Below are positions 13,001 to 25,135 of a stretch of 64,000 nucleotides of DNA, piece by piece. The stretch comes from Odontocerum albicorne (taxonomy: Eukaryota; Arthropoda; Insecta; Trichoptera; Odontoceridae), in NCBI GenBank assembly GCA_949825065.1, contig OX463859.1, forward strand, positions 28,785,847 to 28,849,846. The letters are read 5' to 3'. The notes beneath the pieces were generated by a model. That model searched no databases. It was not told the DNA's origin and saw only the letters and a program-made list of their open reading frames with translations. Each line of letters begins with the position of its first letter. Position 1 is the stretch's first letter. A program made the position numbers and the translations under genes.

Positions 13001-16000
13001 CATCACATGGTCATACCACTTGACACATCATAAGGCATCTCTAATCTAAGAATTCTCTTTTGGTCCTTGGTAACATGCCAAAATTCAGTCATAGCAAAAT
13101 AGGCAAGATAAGATGCCTATTGACAAAATGTCTCGTCTACAGGTGTCCTTAAATCGAAGCTTAAGTCATCCCTGTTTGCTTTTGGTATCTGCTATTTGTT
13201 GACCTCTACATCAGGTTTTTGGGAAGTCTTCCTCCAGTTTTACTGCATGGTTGAGCCAACATAACATTTTTAATTTGATGTTTGCCATTATACTAAAAAG
13301 ACTTGCCTTATTAAGAACTTCTTCATTTGTGATTTTATCCTGCCACAATGTCCAGTATTCTGAAAATCAAAATGGTTCTATATAACTGCAATCATACCAT
13401 CTCTGATGTATGGATGCGAATCATGGGTTCCCTACGGATTACATATTAGGATAATTGAAAAATGGCAGCAGAGGCACCTCAGGCGAGGCTTCAATAATGA
13501 AGATTCGATGGTATATACGTATGACGCAATGGAGAAATAAGACGCAGACAATCTGCAATTATTTGCTCTATTTGTAACAGGATATGCCCATCTTAAATTG
13601 GCTTAGATAATCATCTCCGGTGGCACCAATGTCAAGTGCCTTGATCCCCCACTTTTTATTGTGCCTTTTATTATACTCGTCATAAATAATAAACATTCAT
13701 TAATTCGTTCAATATTCTGCATCAACACTCGAATACGGAATGAATGAATATGCCTATTGATGCTTTTTCATGGTGACTAGGTAGTCCAAGTTTCACTTCC
13801 ATACAGAGGCACTCTGGATACAGGCCTGGTATACTAACATTTTAATTTTCATGGTGTGTTACATATGTTATTGTTCTTATGAGATTTCTTGGAGAGGTTT
13901 TTTTTTTCAAAGTAAAAAACATTAATTTGCCGTGACCATTTTCATAATGAACGTTTTCCACTGTATTTGGTTTATTATAAAAATAAATATAAAAAAAGAA
14001 AATATTTTTACCAGGTACATGGCTATATTCAGTATGATGATAAACCCTATCTACCAAACTTTAGTGACTGGAATACAGGCCGTTTTGGCCTCTATGTTCC
14101 GTGTGATCCACTGAGGCATTTGTCTGACTGAATATATGCCATGGTTCGATGTAGCAACCTCTGAAATTGGGCATAAGAAAAAGTATCCAAAATTTTGTCC
14201 AACTTTCATATCATATTTTAAATTATCAACTCTAACTCTCAAACACTCGATCCTGCTTTTTATGCCTTAAATTATTTTGTTTCATCTGGCGAGGCATACA
14301 TACTTGTGGACCACTTATGGTACACCCTGCCCTAATGGGTCATTTTTGGCTACCTGGAAGATTTAGTTTTGTTCGATTCACATGTGTCAATTATCAAAAA
14401 TGGCACTTGTAGACATTTCTCACACCAAATACTACTCGTGATTTACTTGGAGAATAGTTGATTTTTCTAGAAATCGACTGACAAAACAAAACTTAGACTC
14501 ACGAATATTAATGTTAATAATTAACCTTTGACTGGAATTAGTTGAGCATAAGTTTGTTATTAAGAAAACAAAGCTAGATGTTGATTTGCTATTAAACTTA
14601 TAGTACAACTACTTTTTGGCAAACTGTACCTATTGAAAGGTTCGCTTCCAAATATGTTTCAGTAGGAATTGTAGAAAATAAATATTTTAAGTTTCCAATA
14701 TTTTTCTGAAACCTTAATGTAAAACATTGATATATTTATTACGATGCAATTATTGTTCTAAGCTCATTCTATTGTTTTTGTGTCGATTACAGGTGGAGAC
14801 AATGTCAATGAGGGACACAGTGAAAATCCCAGTGGCCGTTTTAAAATCAGGAGAAAACAGGCAGGTTCGCCTGGATTTGGAGTTCCCCGATGCACCTGTC
14901 ACATTCACACTCATACAGGTAAACCATTTCATTTCACACTCTTGTTTCCCCTTCAATCTAGCATCCATCCTTTTTCATCTCTCAGCCCTGAGCCACCCAG
15001 TTTTATCCGTCAAGCCTTCATTATTTTTCTTATTCTTTACTTTTTTCGAAAGCAATTTTATCCATTTTTATACTATTGATTCTAAACTTTTTGGCAGTGT
15101 TATCACCCCAAATTGATGCAATGTTTTATGAAATTGTTACATTTGGAAAGAATTACATAAAACTCTAATGAAAAAAAAATCATACTCGGTTTTTATGTTG
15201 ATCATGCTTTTTTCTTTAATAATTTAATTTTTTATTCATATTTATTCAATTTGCTACATCAACAGTAACCAGTTGTTGTACATGCATATTTTTGATAACT
15301 TATTGTATGAATCATGTTAGTGTTTTGATGTTTGTGTATTTTATTGTAACAACTTGCATTTCTGTGTTTCATTAGCATTCTGAATTTTGATTGTTTTGTA
15401 AAAAATAATGAATGGTCGAAATTGACCATAAATGATTAAAAATATATAAGGAAAGTTATTAAAAAATGGATTTGGTTTTCGGTTTATCTTAGCAAGTTTT
15501 TCATAGATTATTATTAAATTACACTGATCATTTATTTCTGTTGGGATGATGATAATTCCAAACTACCATTATTTTCATTGAGAACAACTGCGGCCGTTTT
15601 GGCTTAGTAGTTTTCTAAGATTATCTGAGGCATTTGTCTGACTGACAGAAATATTTAGTTAATTTAATATGGAAGTATTGTTTTATTATTAGGGCAGTAT
15701 TTTATCATTCTTAGTTTACAGTCATGGTTTTATCACTTGGCGATATTGCCACAAATTGTCAAATAGCATCATTTTATTTTTGCTCAAGTAGCTACATTGA
15801 GGCGTGTTCAAAGCCTTAAATATTCTGAAGCTAGATCATATAATTTAAAACATTACAAATATTATTAGCTTTGTTAATAGGAAATGGTACTAAGGGTAAA
15901 TAACTTGAGTAAAATATTCATAGGAAAAGGGGTTAAGTGTCATTTTGCTTAATAATAAATGATTTTTGTTTCATGGCAGCCAAGTAGTGATAAAAATTTG

Positions 16001-19000
16001 ATTGGCTACAGTACACTTGCAACATTTAATGGTCATGTTAGGGTGTTGTAAAATTATTTTAAAAAGCCTCCTGCAACTAATGCAGCTCACAATAGTGAAT
16101 ATAAATTCCGCATAAATTGAATTAAAACAATAATTAATTCATGTTACAGGCTTCGGATGGGTGATGGGAAATCATCTTGTTTGATGAGAAATTAAATTTG
16201 AAAAAAAATAATCAAAAAGGGATGTGTTATGTTTAGGGTGCAGGTCCAGTCCATTTGATCGGCCAACACTTACTGGGCGCCCTAGTGGAGGAATTCGAAG
16301 ACATGGACGATATGGAGGAAGAGATGCTCGATGAGGAGGAAGGTGATGAGCCACATGTGAGTATGCAATACCCTCCCACGTTTGCTTTTCATAATTTCAC
16401 ATCGAAACAGTAAGTTACACGGTGGTACTAGGATGGAAATCTTTAAGCTTCTCTTTATGACAATTATATTTATTTACTTGAGATGGTAATTTAATTCTTC
16501 AAAAGCCTGTATGATGATGCTGTTCCGCTCTTGTCAAGTGTTCTCAATGAAAAGGGCTCACCCTCAAAATATGATTGTGAACTCCTGTTTTTTGGAGGGG
16601 GGTATATGCCAGCATAAATCTGTCGGCACTAAACAACCTCCCCTATTAAGTGTGGTGCTCAGCAGACTTCCATCCGTCTCGTGAGGCTATGGTTTGATTC
16701 TATTCTGTTCCAGTACGAAGATAACCATAAGATGGGAAAAAAAGCACATGGTTACACAGATAATGTACAAACACCTTGAGATTGCCAGGCCTTGACTACA
16801 TTTTTTATTAGATGACTAAAATGACCTGTCCCGAAGATAGTGCAGCCAACTAATGAGGCTGTAGTTACCTTAAAGTTATTGATTATCTTTCATTTGTAAA
16901 ATAACGACATGCAATAACCAATAGTGGTAGATTATTTGTCCTGTCACCCTGGAGTTTTATGGTTAATTTCTAATATTGACCTAAAAAAAATGCCCCAAGG
17001 GAAAAAAGTTGAACTTGTAAGTTAGTATTAATATAAAAGATCCCAGTCTTATTTTCCATACAGTCCTTGAAATATATTCTGGTTAACAAGAAGAAATGGG
17101 CAGGTTATACTGTATACACAATTGTAATACAATACAGGTCTGAAGGGAAAACTGAAAAACATTTTTCACCTCTTGATCTAAACACACTTTCTTTGATCTT
17201 CCTCTACAACACTTTCCACTCACATTTGAATAGAATATTTGTTAATATTTTTTCATTCATTCATTCATTCCACGTGTCTAAATCAGCTCATAAGTGCTTT
17301 TCATCTTACTCAACACATCAGTGTTAAGTTCAGTCATCCCTAATCACTTCCTTCTGTATTCGGTCATACATTGTCACCCCGTGTATTCTCCTATAGTTCG
17401 GAAATTCTAGGATGAGTCCTGTGACAGCTCACAAATTAGCCCCAATACAACCTTATGTAATGTATTTACCTAAATAACTTGCTATTTATTAGAATTGAGA
17501 CTTATATTAAAGTTGATAAAATAATTAAAATTACTGAACATCGTTACGAGGTTGTATTGGGGCAAATTTGTGAGCTGTCACAGGACTCATCCTAGAATTT
17601 CCGAACTATAAGTACACACTTCTATATGATTTATTCGACTTTTTTGTCTTATTTCACGCCCCTACATCAAAGTTGGTACTAAAATACTGTTGTGGACTAT
17701 CATCTTGGCAGATTTTGATGTCTAGTTCGAGTATATATGTTTTAGTGCCCAATTGTCCTATCGTTACACGCCATTTAATATCCTGTGTAACTCTCATCAT
17801 CTAAGAAAATATTACATACGATCAGCATACAGCAATCTGCACACATGAGACATTTTTTAAATCTAAAATTTGATATCTTGAAAGAATGAAAACACTGAAA
17901 AAACTTGTATATAAAAAAATGATGCTTCTGGTAGCAGCAGATACGCCGAGAAAATACTAATTGAAATGTTTACTATTACTTAAGTTTATTAAACCTGATC
18001 TTATCGACAGATCTCAATTCACATGGAAAGTGTTTAACACCTATACTTTAATATGCAGTTAGTAATGTTTTATTGTTTATGCTACATAATGTATTTATAT
18101 TGTATATAAAGTTTTCAAGAAATGTCACTTCAGTATAACTTACCGATTGTTTCTTCTTTGAAAGGTTTCAAGTATCTTAATTGGCATGAATTGAATTGCA
18201 CGTAGAATCCTATTAATAAACTTCACCCAATTAATTTGAACAATATTTCACTAGTGTAATTAATGGTAAACATTCTATATGCAACTAAAATCAGTCACAT
18301 ATTTGGACAGAACTAGTGTAACATTATTTTTTTCATATCTAATGTTTATATTGTTTGTACAGGTGAGATTTTGATATGTAATCTACAACTAATTTTTCTA
18401 TCACAATATTCCTATTTTTAATGTGAAATTTAATCTTCTGAGAGACATGGTTCAAGTTATATTTGCTCTAAATTTTTTTTACTTGTACGAGTGGCCGTGT
18501 TACTTTTTTTTATTCATTTTTAAACCCTTTTTAAAAAAAAGTTCTAGTTGGATTTTCAATTATGCTCTCCTTAACTATCTGGTTGGTTGGAAGAGATTGC
18601 GCCACGGCAATAAAATCCAGGTTGTACTGTACATAAATAAGTCTTGAGCTATCATGAATTTTAGAGCAATTTGTAGTTTCTTAAATGAAATCTCACCTAT
18701 TCATTTAATATTTGAAGAGTTGATAGTTCATATGCAAGGTTAATCCTTTTTATAATTTTCAAGTTCATTTGTGTGAAATTGAACGATTGACTCTTCATAG
18801 AATTAGGCTAGTCGGTTTCTAAAATGAATGGCAAAACAAATAAATAAAATAATAAATAACAATTTATTCCTGTCCGGGTGATGACAATACAAAACTACCA
18901 AATCTTGACTGAGAAAAACTACGGCCGTTTTGGCTTAGTAGTTTTCCGAGATTTTCCGAGGCATTTGTCTGACTGACAGAAATAAAATGAAACAAATTGG

Positions 19001-20725
19001 CATCGTAACCGATTACCTAAGTAGGGATTCCAAGCTGTGGATAAAAATGCTAAGCTTGGTGAAATTTGCAGGTCGATGCAAAAAAGGGGAAGGCGGCAGA
19101 TAAACGCAAGAAAGACGAGGTATAAACCCATTATGCAATGGCCATTTTGCCTTAAACCATTCAGTTCCAACATATGCTGAAAGTAAAACACATACTCAAG
19201 ACAGAAGCATGTATACCTGTACTGTGAGAGCTTGCCCTCACTTAAAACTATTTGATTCCCCCTTGTATGCTAGTCATTCTGAATGTGTTTAACTTCAGTT
19301 TGAACACAATAAAATAAGCGCTTTATTATTTATTCACTGTACTTACTTACGATTGCTTCACCTCGTTCTATTCTTATAGGCTCGCCATATTTTAAACTGT
19401 TTTGCCTGATTTGAAATATTTAGCATGTGTAAAGAAACATTGAACAATGTATCGACAGTTTCACATTATTTATTTAGTTTTTAGCATGGAATATTATTGA
19501 AATTCAACATAACTAGAAATATTACGGAAAAGAAAACTTTTTTTTTTCTTACTACTGTAATGTATTAATTTGGCCGTTCCTATGCCATTTATTGAGGGAG
19601 GCATTTTAATTTCATTTATCTATTAATATTCTAATTAAAATGCCTGAATCACTCACATTTTGATAAGTTTATGTCGACTTTTTTCATATAAAAAGTACTA
19701 TCTATTTACCTACAGTAATTTTCATTCATATTGAATAATATATATGCATTATATATTTTTCTTAAATAAATTTGACAGCATATCTTGTAATTTTTGTGAT
19801 TATAGCAGAATAAATTTTCTACAAACTACATAAAAGGAAATATATTTCAACAATATTTGTTTTGTTCATTAAAATATTTATGGTAACATCACAATTAGTT
19901 ATTTTGCCTTTTATTTTTAATGTCCAGTGGAAATCATTTTAACATAAAAATGCTGAACAGGAAAAATTGATCAATATAAAAAAAATATTCTGGTTCTGTC
20001 AAAATGGTATGTGATTTTATACATTTATTTTCTTTTAATATGAAACAAAAAAATGTTTGACATAAGATTTCACATATCGGAGCAAAAAAATATACTGGCC
20101 GTCACGCCATCCCCTAATTTCTGTTATAATCTTACGACTCAACTTTCTATCGTCTAGGCTGATATCTCGTATTAATCAATATATATAAGGATGCTGCTTG
20201 CTTTGAAACATTTTATTTATAGTCGATCCTTGAAGTGCGTGACACGTGCAAAGAATTTCGTATTTTGTGAAAAATCTGGTAATTTATTTCCCCCAACTGT
20301 AGAATGGTTGAGTCAAAGAACATGTTAATAAATTTTGTTGGTAAAATGCCCCATGTATAGTATAATATAGTGCATACAATGTTAACTTCTTTAAATTTTA
20401 TATCTTAACTCTTGATTATTAATATGACAAAAACAAGTATTTGTGAGTTTTCTTTTTACTTCTGTTAATATTAAAAAAAAATTAACTCGTATTTCTGTAG
20501 CCATGGTTTCATGTTAAATGATTTCCACTGTATTTTTTTTTTTGTATGGATTGTCAACACTCACAATCGGCTGTTTTAGATGTTTTTGAGTAAATCCGTT
20601 CCGTTTTGGCTTGTTTAAAGGAGGATGAGGACGAAGAGGAGGACGGCCCCAAGAACAAGAAATCCAAAATGTCCCACAACGCCAAGGGGAAAGCGCCTGC
20701 CCCCAAGAAGAACGCCAAGAAGTGA
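10041..20725 (+). CDS. Nlp: Nucleoplasmin-like histone chaperone (insect Nlp type), 6 exons, 187 aa
   Basis: Exons 10041-10062, 11943-12085, 14793-14918, 16237-16356, 19072-19119 and 20621-20725 join without a break; every intron is GT..AG. The protein starts MADEYFYGVTLTEANKAE, the beginning of the nucleoplasmin core. It continues KLVIRQALLGQDAKEGEFNVV, then KIPVAVLKSGENRQV and VTFTLIQGAGPVHLIGQHL, giving a core of about 110 residues. An acidic tract follows (EEFEDMDDMEEEMLDEEEGDE, ~116-135), then a basic block (KKGKAADKRKK), a second acidic run and a Lys-rich tail. Known family members are nuclear pentameric chaperones for H2A-H2B and sperm basic proteins; the acidic tracts bind histones. 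Start choice rests on the conserved MA-E-FYG opening. Length is close to fly Nlp plus an extended tail. No disabling change was seen. Confidence 0.93.
10063..11942 (+). other. Nlp intron 1
   Basis: 1880 bp bounded by GTTAGT and TTTCTAG. Around 11500-11760 is a repeat that recurs at 13385-13690; both share AATGAAGATTCGATGGTA and TGGCACCAATG, probably old LINE 3-prime sequence. Otherwise AT-rich with no gene. Confidence 0.7.
12190..12676 (+). mobile_element. Nonautonomous DNA transposon with GGCCTCGGCCACAC ends
   Basis: The left end AAGGCCTCGGCCACAC and right end GTGTGGCCTCGGCCTT are inverted repeats about 487 bp apart. It lies in Nlp intron 2. A related copy lies at 60305-60775, and pieces occur in the foldback complex at 30126-30800. 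It contains no transposase. The ends recall PIF/Harbinger or hAT MITEs, but the target duplication is unclear. Confidence 0.65.
12677..14792 (+). other. Nlp intron 2, remainder
   Basis: At 13385-13690 the plus strand reads SLMYGCESW and related words of a non-LTR retrotransposon C-terminus. At 14076-14130 is a copy of the GGCCGTTTTGGC...GAGGCATTTGTCTGACTGA repeat also present in introns 3 and 4. No host exon was seen. Confidence 0.5.
14919..16236 (+). other. Nlp intron 3, with an interspersed repeat at ~15540-15660
   Basis: The repeat contains GCGGCCGTTTTGGCTTAGTA and GAGGCATTTGTCTGACTGAC, matching the intron 4 copy at 18875-18990. The rest is AT-rich without coding signal. Confidence 0.6.
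16357..17391 (+). other. Nlp intron 4, first part
   Basis: SINE-tail sequence lies near 17047-17140 (GGCAGGTTATACTGTATACA). A LINE scrap lies at 17190-17345, equivalent to 3466-3640. No exon was seen. Confidence 0.45.
17392..17610 (+). mobile_element. MITE, short form, with ~63-bp terminal inverted repeats
   Basis: The left end TATAGTTCGGAAATTCTAGG and the following bases through CCCCAATACAACC are repeated in inverse on the right, with about one mismatch in some 63 bp. Only ~90 bp separate the arms. The same ends flank the 572-bp element at 30792-31363, so this looks like a deletion derivative. The ends include TA, suggesting a Tc1/mariner-type insertion preference. Confidence 0.75.
18490..18650 (+). 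mobile_element. SINE fragment in Nlp intron 4
   Basis: It contains TTTTTAAAAAAAAGTTCTAG, then CTGGTTGGTTGGAAGAGATT, then CCAGGTTGTACTGTA, the 3-prime half of the window's SINE family. Confidence 0.55.
18870..18990 (+). repeat. Interspersed repeat in Nlp intron 4, ~80 bp before exon 5
   Basis: Matches 15540-15660, including GGCCGTTTTGGCTTAGTAGT and GCATTTGTCTGACTGACAGA. It has no coding potential; possibly the end of a nonautonomous transposon. Confidence 0.55.
19120..20620 (+). other. Nlp intron 5
   Basis: 1501 bp bounded by GTATAA and TTTAAAG. AT-rich, with no repeat or exon recognised. Confidence 0.6.
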
Positions 20726-20854
20726 AAACATCTCGCCATCCCATTCGTAACATCTCCTGAATGACCATTTTTGGTTGTATTTACATTTTAAGCTTTACGA
20801 TGTTTTACTGTTCAACAAATATGGTTCAAGTATGTTCCAGTATTCTCGAATAAT

Positions 20855-20864
20855 AATAAATAAA
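20855..20864 (+). promoter_or_regulatory. Overlapping polyadenylation signals for Nlp
   Basis: Two overlapping AATAAA hexamers lie about 130 bp after the Nlp stop codon. A later AATAAA near 21463 could serve a longer 3-prime end. Confidence 0.5.
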
Positions 20865-21796
20865 ATTGAAACTATTAAATTATAATTTTTGGGGATAAAT
20901 CAGAAGAAATCTTGGGTGTTATAATTTATTGGTGTCGTTTTGTTGTACAAAAGAAGCCACGAAGCGTACCTCACGGGGGTTGAACAGTGAGAGCTATTTA
21001 AATCTAGGTATGTAAGGATACATGTAAGTGCGTGTTGTGTCCGTTTGTCGTCGTGAATGACACGCGGCCAAACAAGTTTGCAATTCCGAGTAAATGATGT
21101 GTGTACGAACATTTCACCTTTCATTATAATTTTAATAAATGAAGATAATGTATTAGCGATTATAATTATTTTTGTAATGTCTGACGATGAGATTTAGTTC
21201 TCCGTACCTCTACATATTAGTGTTTTAAAGGACACAAATAAATCGTGGCTCATCCATTCCTATTTCTCAAAGGACACTTATCGTTTGTAGTTTTAATGAC
21301 TAGTTTTTAATGATATATTTGTGAATCATCTGTATTTTTCCATTGATTGGAATTATCTGAATTTCTGATCTGATCCCGACTGTAGTACTAAACTTTTAGT
21401 GAAATCAATCAATCACCCACTCTTAGTTTGTTTTGTACATATAACATAAGATAACAGTAACAATAAACAAAACTTTTCTAAATTACTTCTTTTATTTCTG
21501 TCACCCGAGCCCGCCCGCCTGCCCTACTAATAATGATGAATTATCACAAGTATTTTCAGAGTTGTTGCCGTGTTGAGTTGACTTGAATGATGGTCGATGT
21601 TTTGAAGCTGTTGTAGCCTTCATCCTTAGAGCAATGTAAAAAAACATTACTGAATAGAAATTATTTGTTTTAAAAAAAATATAAATATCAATTTCTTACA
21701 AAATGAAACAAATCATGAAAGAAATTTAATAGATATAAAAATAGTAACCAAAAAGTGGTGTAGGAAAAATAAAAATATATTAAATTTATGTGTTAA
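20865..21796. other. Intergenic, nothing recognised
   Basis: No coding or repeat structure could be supported beyond a possible longer Nlp 3-prime UTR. Confidence 0.4.
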
Positions 21797-22037
21797 CCTC
21801 TCCGTGCGTACCATCCCAACCGTGGGGCCATGAAATACTGAGTCAGATAGCGTATGGCCCCGCGGTTGGGGCGCAGTGATTATTTTTTTAATATTCCCAG
21901 ATTGTCAGGATTTGGAGTACCAATGACATCTATTTATGATACCACAATTAAATCATTTATTGGCTAGTTACATGTTTTACCAACTGAACAAACGATGTTT
22001 TAAAATTTAAAAAATATCTTACTACTCGAGAGGTTAA
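21793..22037. mobile_element. piggyBac-type MITE
   Basis: TTAA target sites flank it (21793-21796 and 22034-22037), and the termini are CCTCTC and GAGAGG. Inside, CCCAACCGTGGGGCCAT and ATGGCCCCGCGGTTGGG form a subterminal inverted repeat. TTAA duplication is characteristic of piggyBac. It is too short to code. Confidence 0.6.
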
Positions 22038-22799
22038 GAAATATTCTTTATTTGGGGGAAATATCAAAGTTACTGACTGCAGTTTTTTTGTGAGTGTTAC
22101 CAGTAATTAAGCAATATTGATAAATTGCTTTTTAATTGAACTTTTTAAACAAGTACTAGCTAGGACAACACCTCTGGAGCAAATGATCTCTATTGAACAA
22201 GCTGGTTTTAGATGGGGTTGAAACTTCTCCCACTGGATGGAGTGATGTGAAAAACATATATTGTGGGTGACCGATGATTGAATTGCCTGGGTTTTCCCTT
22301 TGAAGTAGTGGTGTACTCTAAATAGAATCAGCAGCACTGCGTATAAATGTGGCATAACAGAGTTGTTTTTCTGTGAGTGCGGTGAGATCCAGGCCATGGA
22401 CTACTTACAGTTTTCTGGATGCATACAGTAGCTACTCAACCTAACATCAGATGCTCTAATCTGGTTAGAGAAGACACTGCGTGTGAGGGCCAAATGCAGA
22501 AGAAGAATATTGTTGCTAATTTATTTTAATTACATATCAGTAAAATTTAAAAATTATGATCAATAAAAAAAACTAAAATATAGGACGCCATCCGTTATGG
22601 AAATAAGTGCATCACTATGGTGCCTGTGAGTTTAGTGATAAAATACAGATTGCACTGTGTTGGTGCCCTCAAGTGCAAAGGGCTAAACCACAAAAAGCTA
22701 TTAGTATAAAATTAGCACCAAAAAATGAAATAATGTCATGCTTGGATAAGTTAATATGGATTATTGATAAACAAATATTGTTATTTGGGGTCAATACCT

Positions 22800-24905
22800 T
22801 GCACTGAAATAATGAGGCAGACTTATGGTAAGTTAATATCAATTATAAGTTATTTAGAAACTGATATTCTTTACATTTGAAGCCAACATCGTAGTGTTAA
22901 CCCTTGCGCTGAAAAAATTAATCATACGATAAGTTTATATCAATTATAAGTTATTTTGAAACAAATATTCTTTACATTTGGGGTAAACACCATAGTGTTA
23001 ATTGCACTGAAATAATGAGTCCTACTTCGATAAGTTTATACAGTCAAATCTTGTTATAACGATTACAGAAATAGCAAAATTTTCAGTTGAATAAATTATT
23101 TTAGCAGTCCCGAACAAAATACTTAACAGCATACTTATGGTAAGTTTATATCAATTATAAAATATTGAGTAGCAAATATTGTTTACCTTTAGGGTAAACA
23201 TTAGTGTTTACCCTTGCACTGAAATAATGAGTCATATCGACATGTTTATTGTTCGCTGACGACTTGAAAATTTTCAAAAAGATCAATTCACCTCACGACT
23301 GCACAGTTACAACAGGACCTAGACTCCCTAGTCTCCTGGAGTGAGCAAAATCATCTTCTGTTCAACATTAATAAATGTGTCTGTGTATCTTATAGTCGAT
23401 CGTTTTCACCAATCCACCATCAGTATACTATACAGGGAGTGGCACTAAACAGAGTTTCTGAATTCAAGGATTTGGGCGTAACCTTCGATGTCGGACTCAC
23501 GTTCGTTGACCATGTCTCACGTTTGATATCGGACTGTTACAAACTACTCGGTTTTATAATGAGAATATCAAGAGAATTTAACAACACCGATATCCTCCGA
23601 AACTTATACAATTATCTAATTATAGTAGAACCAAATTAGAATATGCATCTACGGTTTGGGCTCCTCATCAGCTCAAATATAAAAACAATATAGAACAAAT
23701 ACAAAAAAAATTCCTCAGATATCTATGGTACAGAACAAAGGGCGATTACCCAAAATATGCTCACCATGCCGAACTTCTCACGGTGTGTAACTATAGAAGC
23801 CTCGAAACAAGAAGGCAAGAATCCATTGCGATATTCCTAATAAAGGTTTTCCAAGGTTCATTTAACTGTCCCGCGATTCTAGAAGCACTAAGTTTATATG
23901 TACTCAATAAATATATCCGTGCAAGGAATCACCCTCTGTTCTACATACCAACTTACAGGACGAATATCATGGCTAAACACTCAGTCACGCGTGGTATAGA
24001 GATATTGAACCAACTGAATGATACGGTTGATATATTCTCGGTACCGTCTAGCAGTATGAGAAGAATCCTGGCTGATATTATTCCTAACGAATAAGCTAAC
24101 GCTAGAAGCAAACCCTCTTTGTGTAACAGGAGAAATCCGTGCAAAGTGGATTAAAAAAAAAAAAATATTTACGATAATTTTTTATCAATTATAAAATATT
24201 GAGAAGCAAATATTCTTTACATTTGGGGTAAACATCAGTGTTTACCCTTGCACTGAAATAATGAGTCATACGATAAGTTTTTATCAATTATAAAATATTG
24301 AGAAGCAAATATTCTTTACCTTTGGGGTAAATATTAGTGTTTACCCTTGCATTGAAATAATGAGTCATACTTACGATAAGTTTTTATCAATTTGAAATAT
24401 TGAGAAGCAAATATTCTTTACCTTTGGGGTAAACATCAGTGTTTACCCTTGCACTGAAATAATGTGTCATACTTACGATAAGTTTTTATCAATTATAAAA
24501 TATTGAGAAGCAAATATTATTTACCTTTGGGGTAAACATTAGTGTTTATCCTTGCACTGAAATAATGAGTCATACTTACGATAAGTTTTTATCAATTATA
24601 AAATATTGAGAATCAAATATTCTTTACCTTTGGGGTAAACATTAGTGTTTACCCTTGCACTGAAATAATGAGTCATACTTACGATAAGTTTTTATCAATC
24701 ATAAAATATTGAGAAGCAAATATTCTTTACCTTTGGGGTAAAAATTAGTGTTTACCCTTGCACTGAAATAATGAGTCATACTTATAATAAGTTTTTATCA
24801 ATAATAAAATATTGAGAATCAAATATTCTTTACCTTTGGGGTAAACATTAGTGTTTACCCTTGCATTGAAATAATGAGTCATACTTGAGACACGTTTATA
24901 TCAAT
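22800..24905 (+). repeat. 103-bp hairpin minisatellite, split by a LINE
   Basis: Repeated units contain AATAATGAGTCATACTTACG, then TTATCAATTATAAAATATTG, then GGGTAAACATTAGTGTTTACCC split as a 9-bp stem with a 4-nt loop. Starts of GAGTCATA at 24464, 24567, 24670, 24773 and 24876 give a steady period of 102-103 bp. Earlier units at 22800-23240 are more diverged. The array is interrupted by the LINE fragment at 23245-24155. It lies between Nlp and NMNAT. Confidence 0.85.
23245..24155 (+). mobile_element. 5-prime truncated non-LTR retrotransposon (copy 1)
   Basis: Frames encode the end of a reverse transcriptase polyprotein: FADDLKIFKKI just after the start, then frame-broken sequence, then KLEYAS.VWAPHQLKYK and RYLWYRTKGDYPKY through to 24091. 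A poly-A run follows at about 24152. The second copy at 53163-53838 is close in sequence and opposite in strand. It is inserted in the minisatellite and inactive through stops and truncation. Confidence 0.85.
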
Positions 24906-25135
24906 TATTAAAATCAAAATCAGCATGCATCCTCGACCACCAAAAAACCCATTTGTGCATCCCATTCTTTCGTTTGTTATTTTTCTCACTCTCTTGATCA
25001 AAATCCTTGCGTACAGTTTACCTATCATACTTAATAAACTAATGGCTCTGTATTTATCGGACTCTATTCTATAGCGTTTTCCATTAGGCAATGCTAGCCT
25101 TCCTCCAGCCTTAAGTAGTGCATCCAAAGTCCCTA
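24903..25135 (-). mobile_element. LINE reverse-transcriptase fragment
   Basis: The minus strand reads YRAISLLSMIGKLYARILIK and then ITNERMG, the conserved RT motif of RTE-like non-LTR elements. It starts where the minisatellite ends and is short and broken. Confidence 0.75.

Noticed and set aside
20514..20768. Minus-strand open frames over the Nlp last exon
   Set aside because: They are the reverse shadow of the acidic/basic Nlp tail, which joins in phase with the upstream exons.
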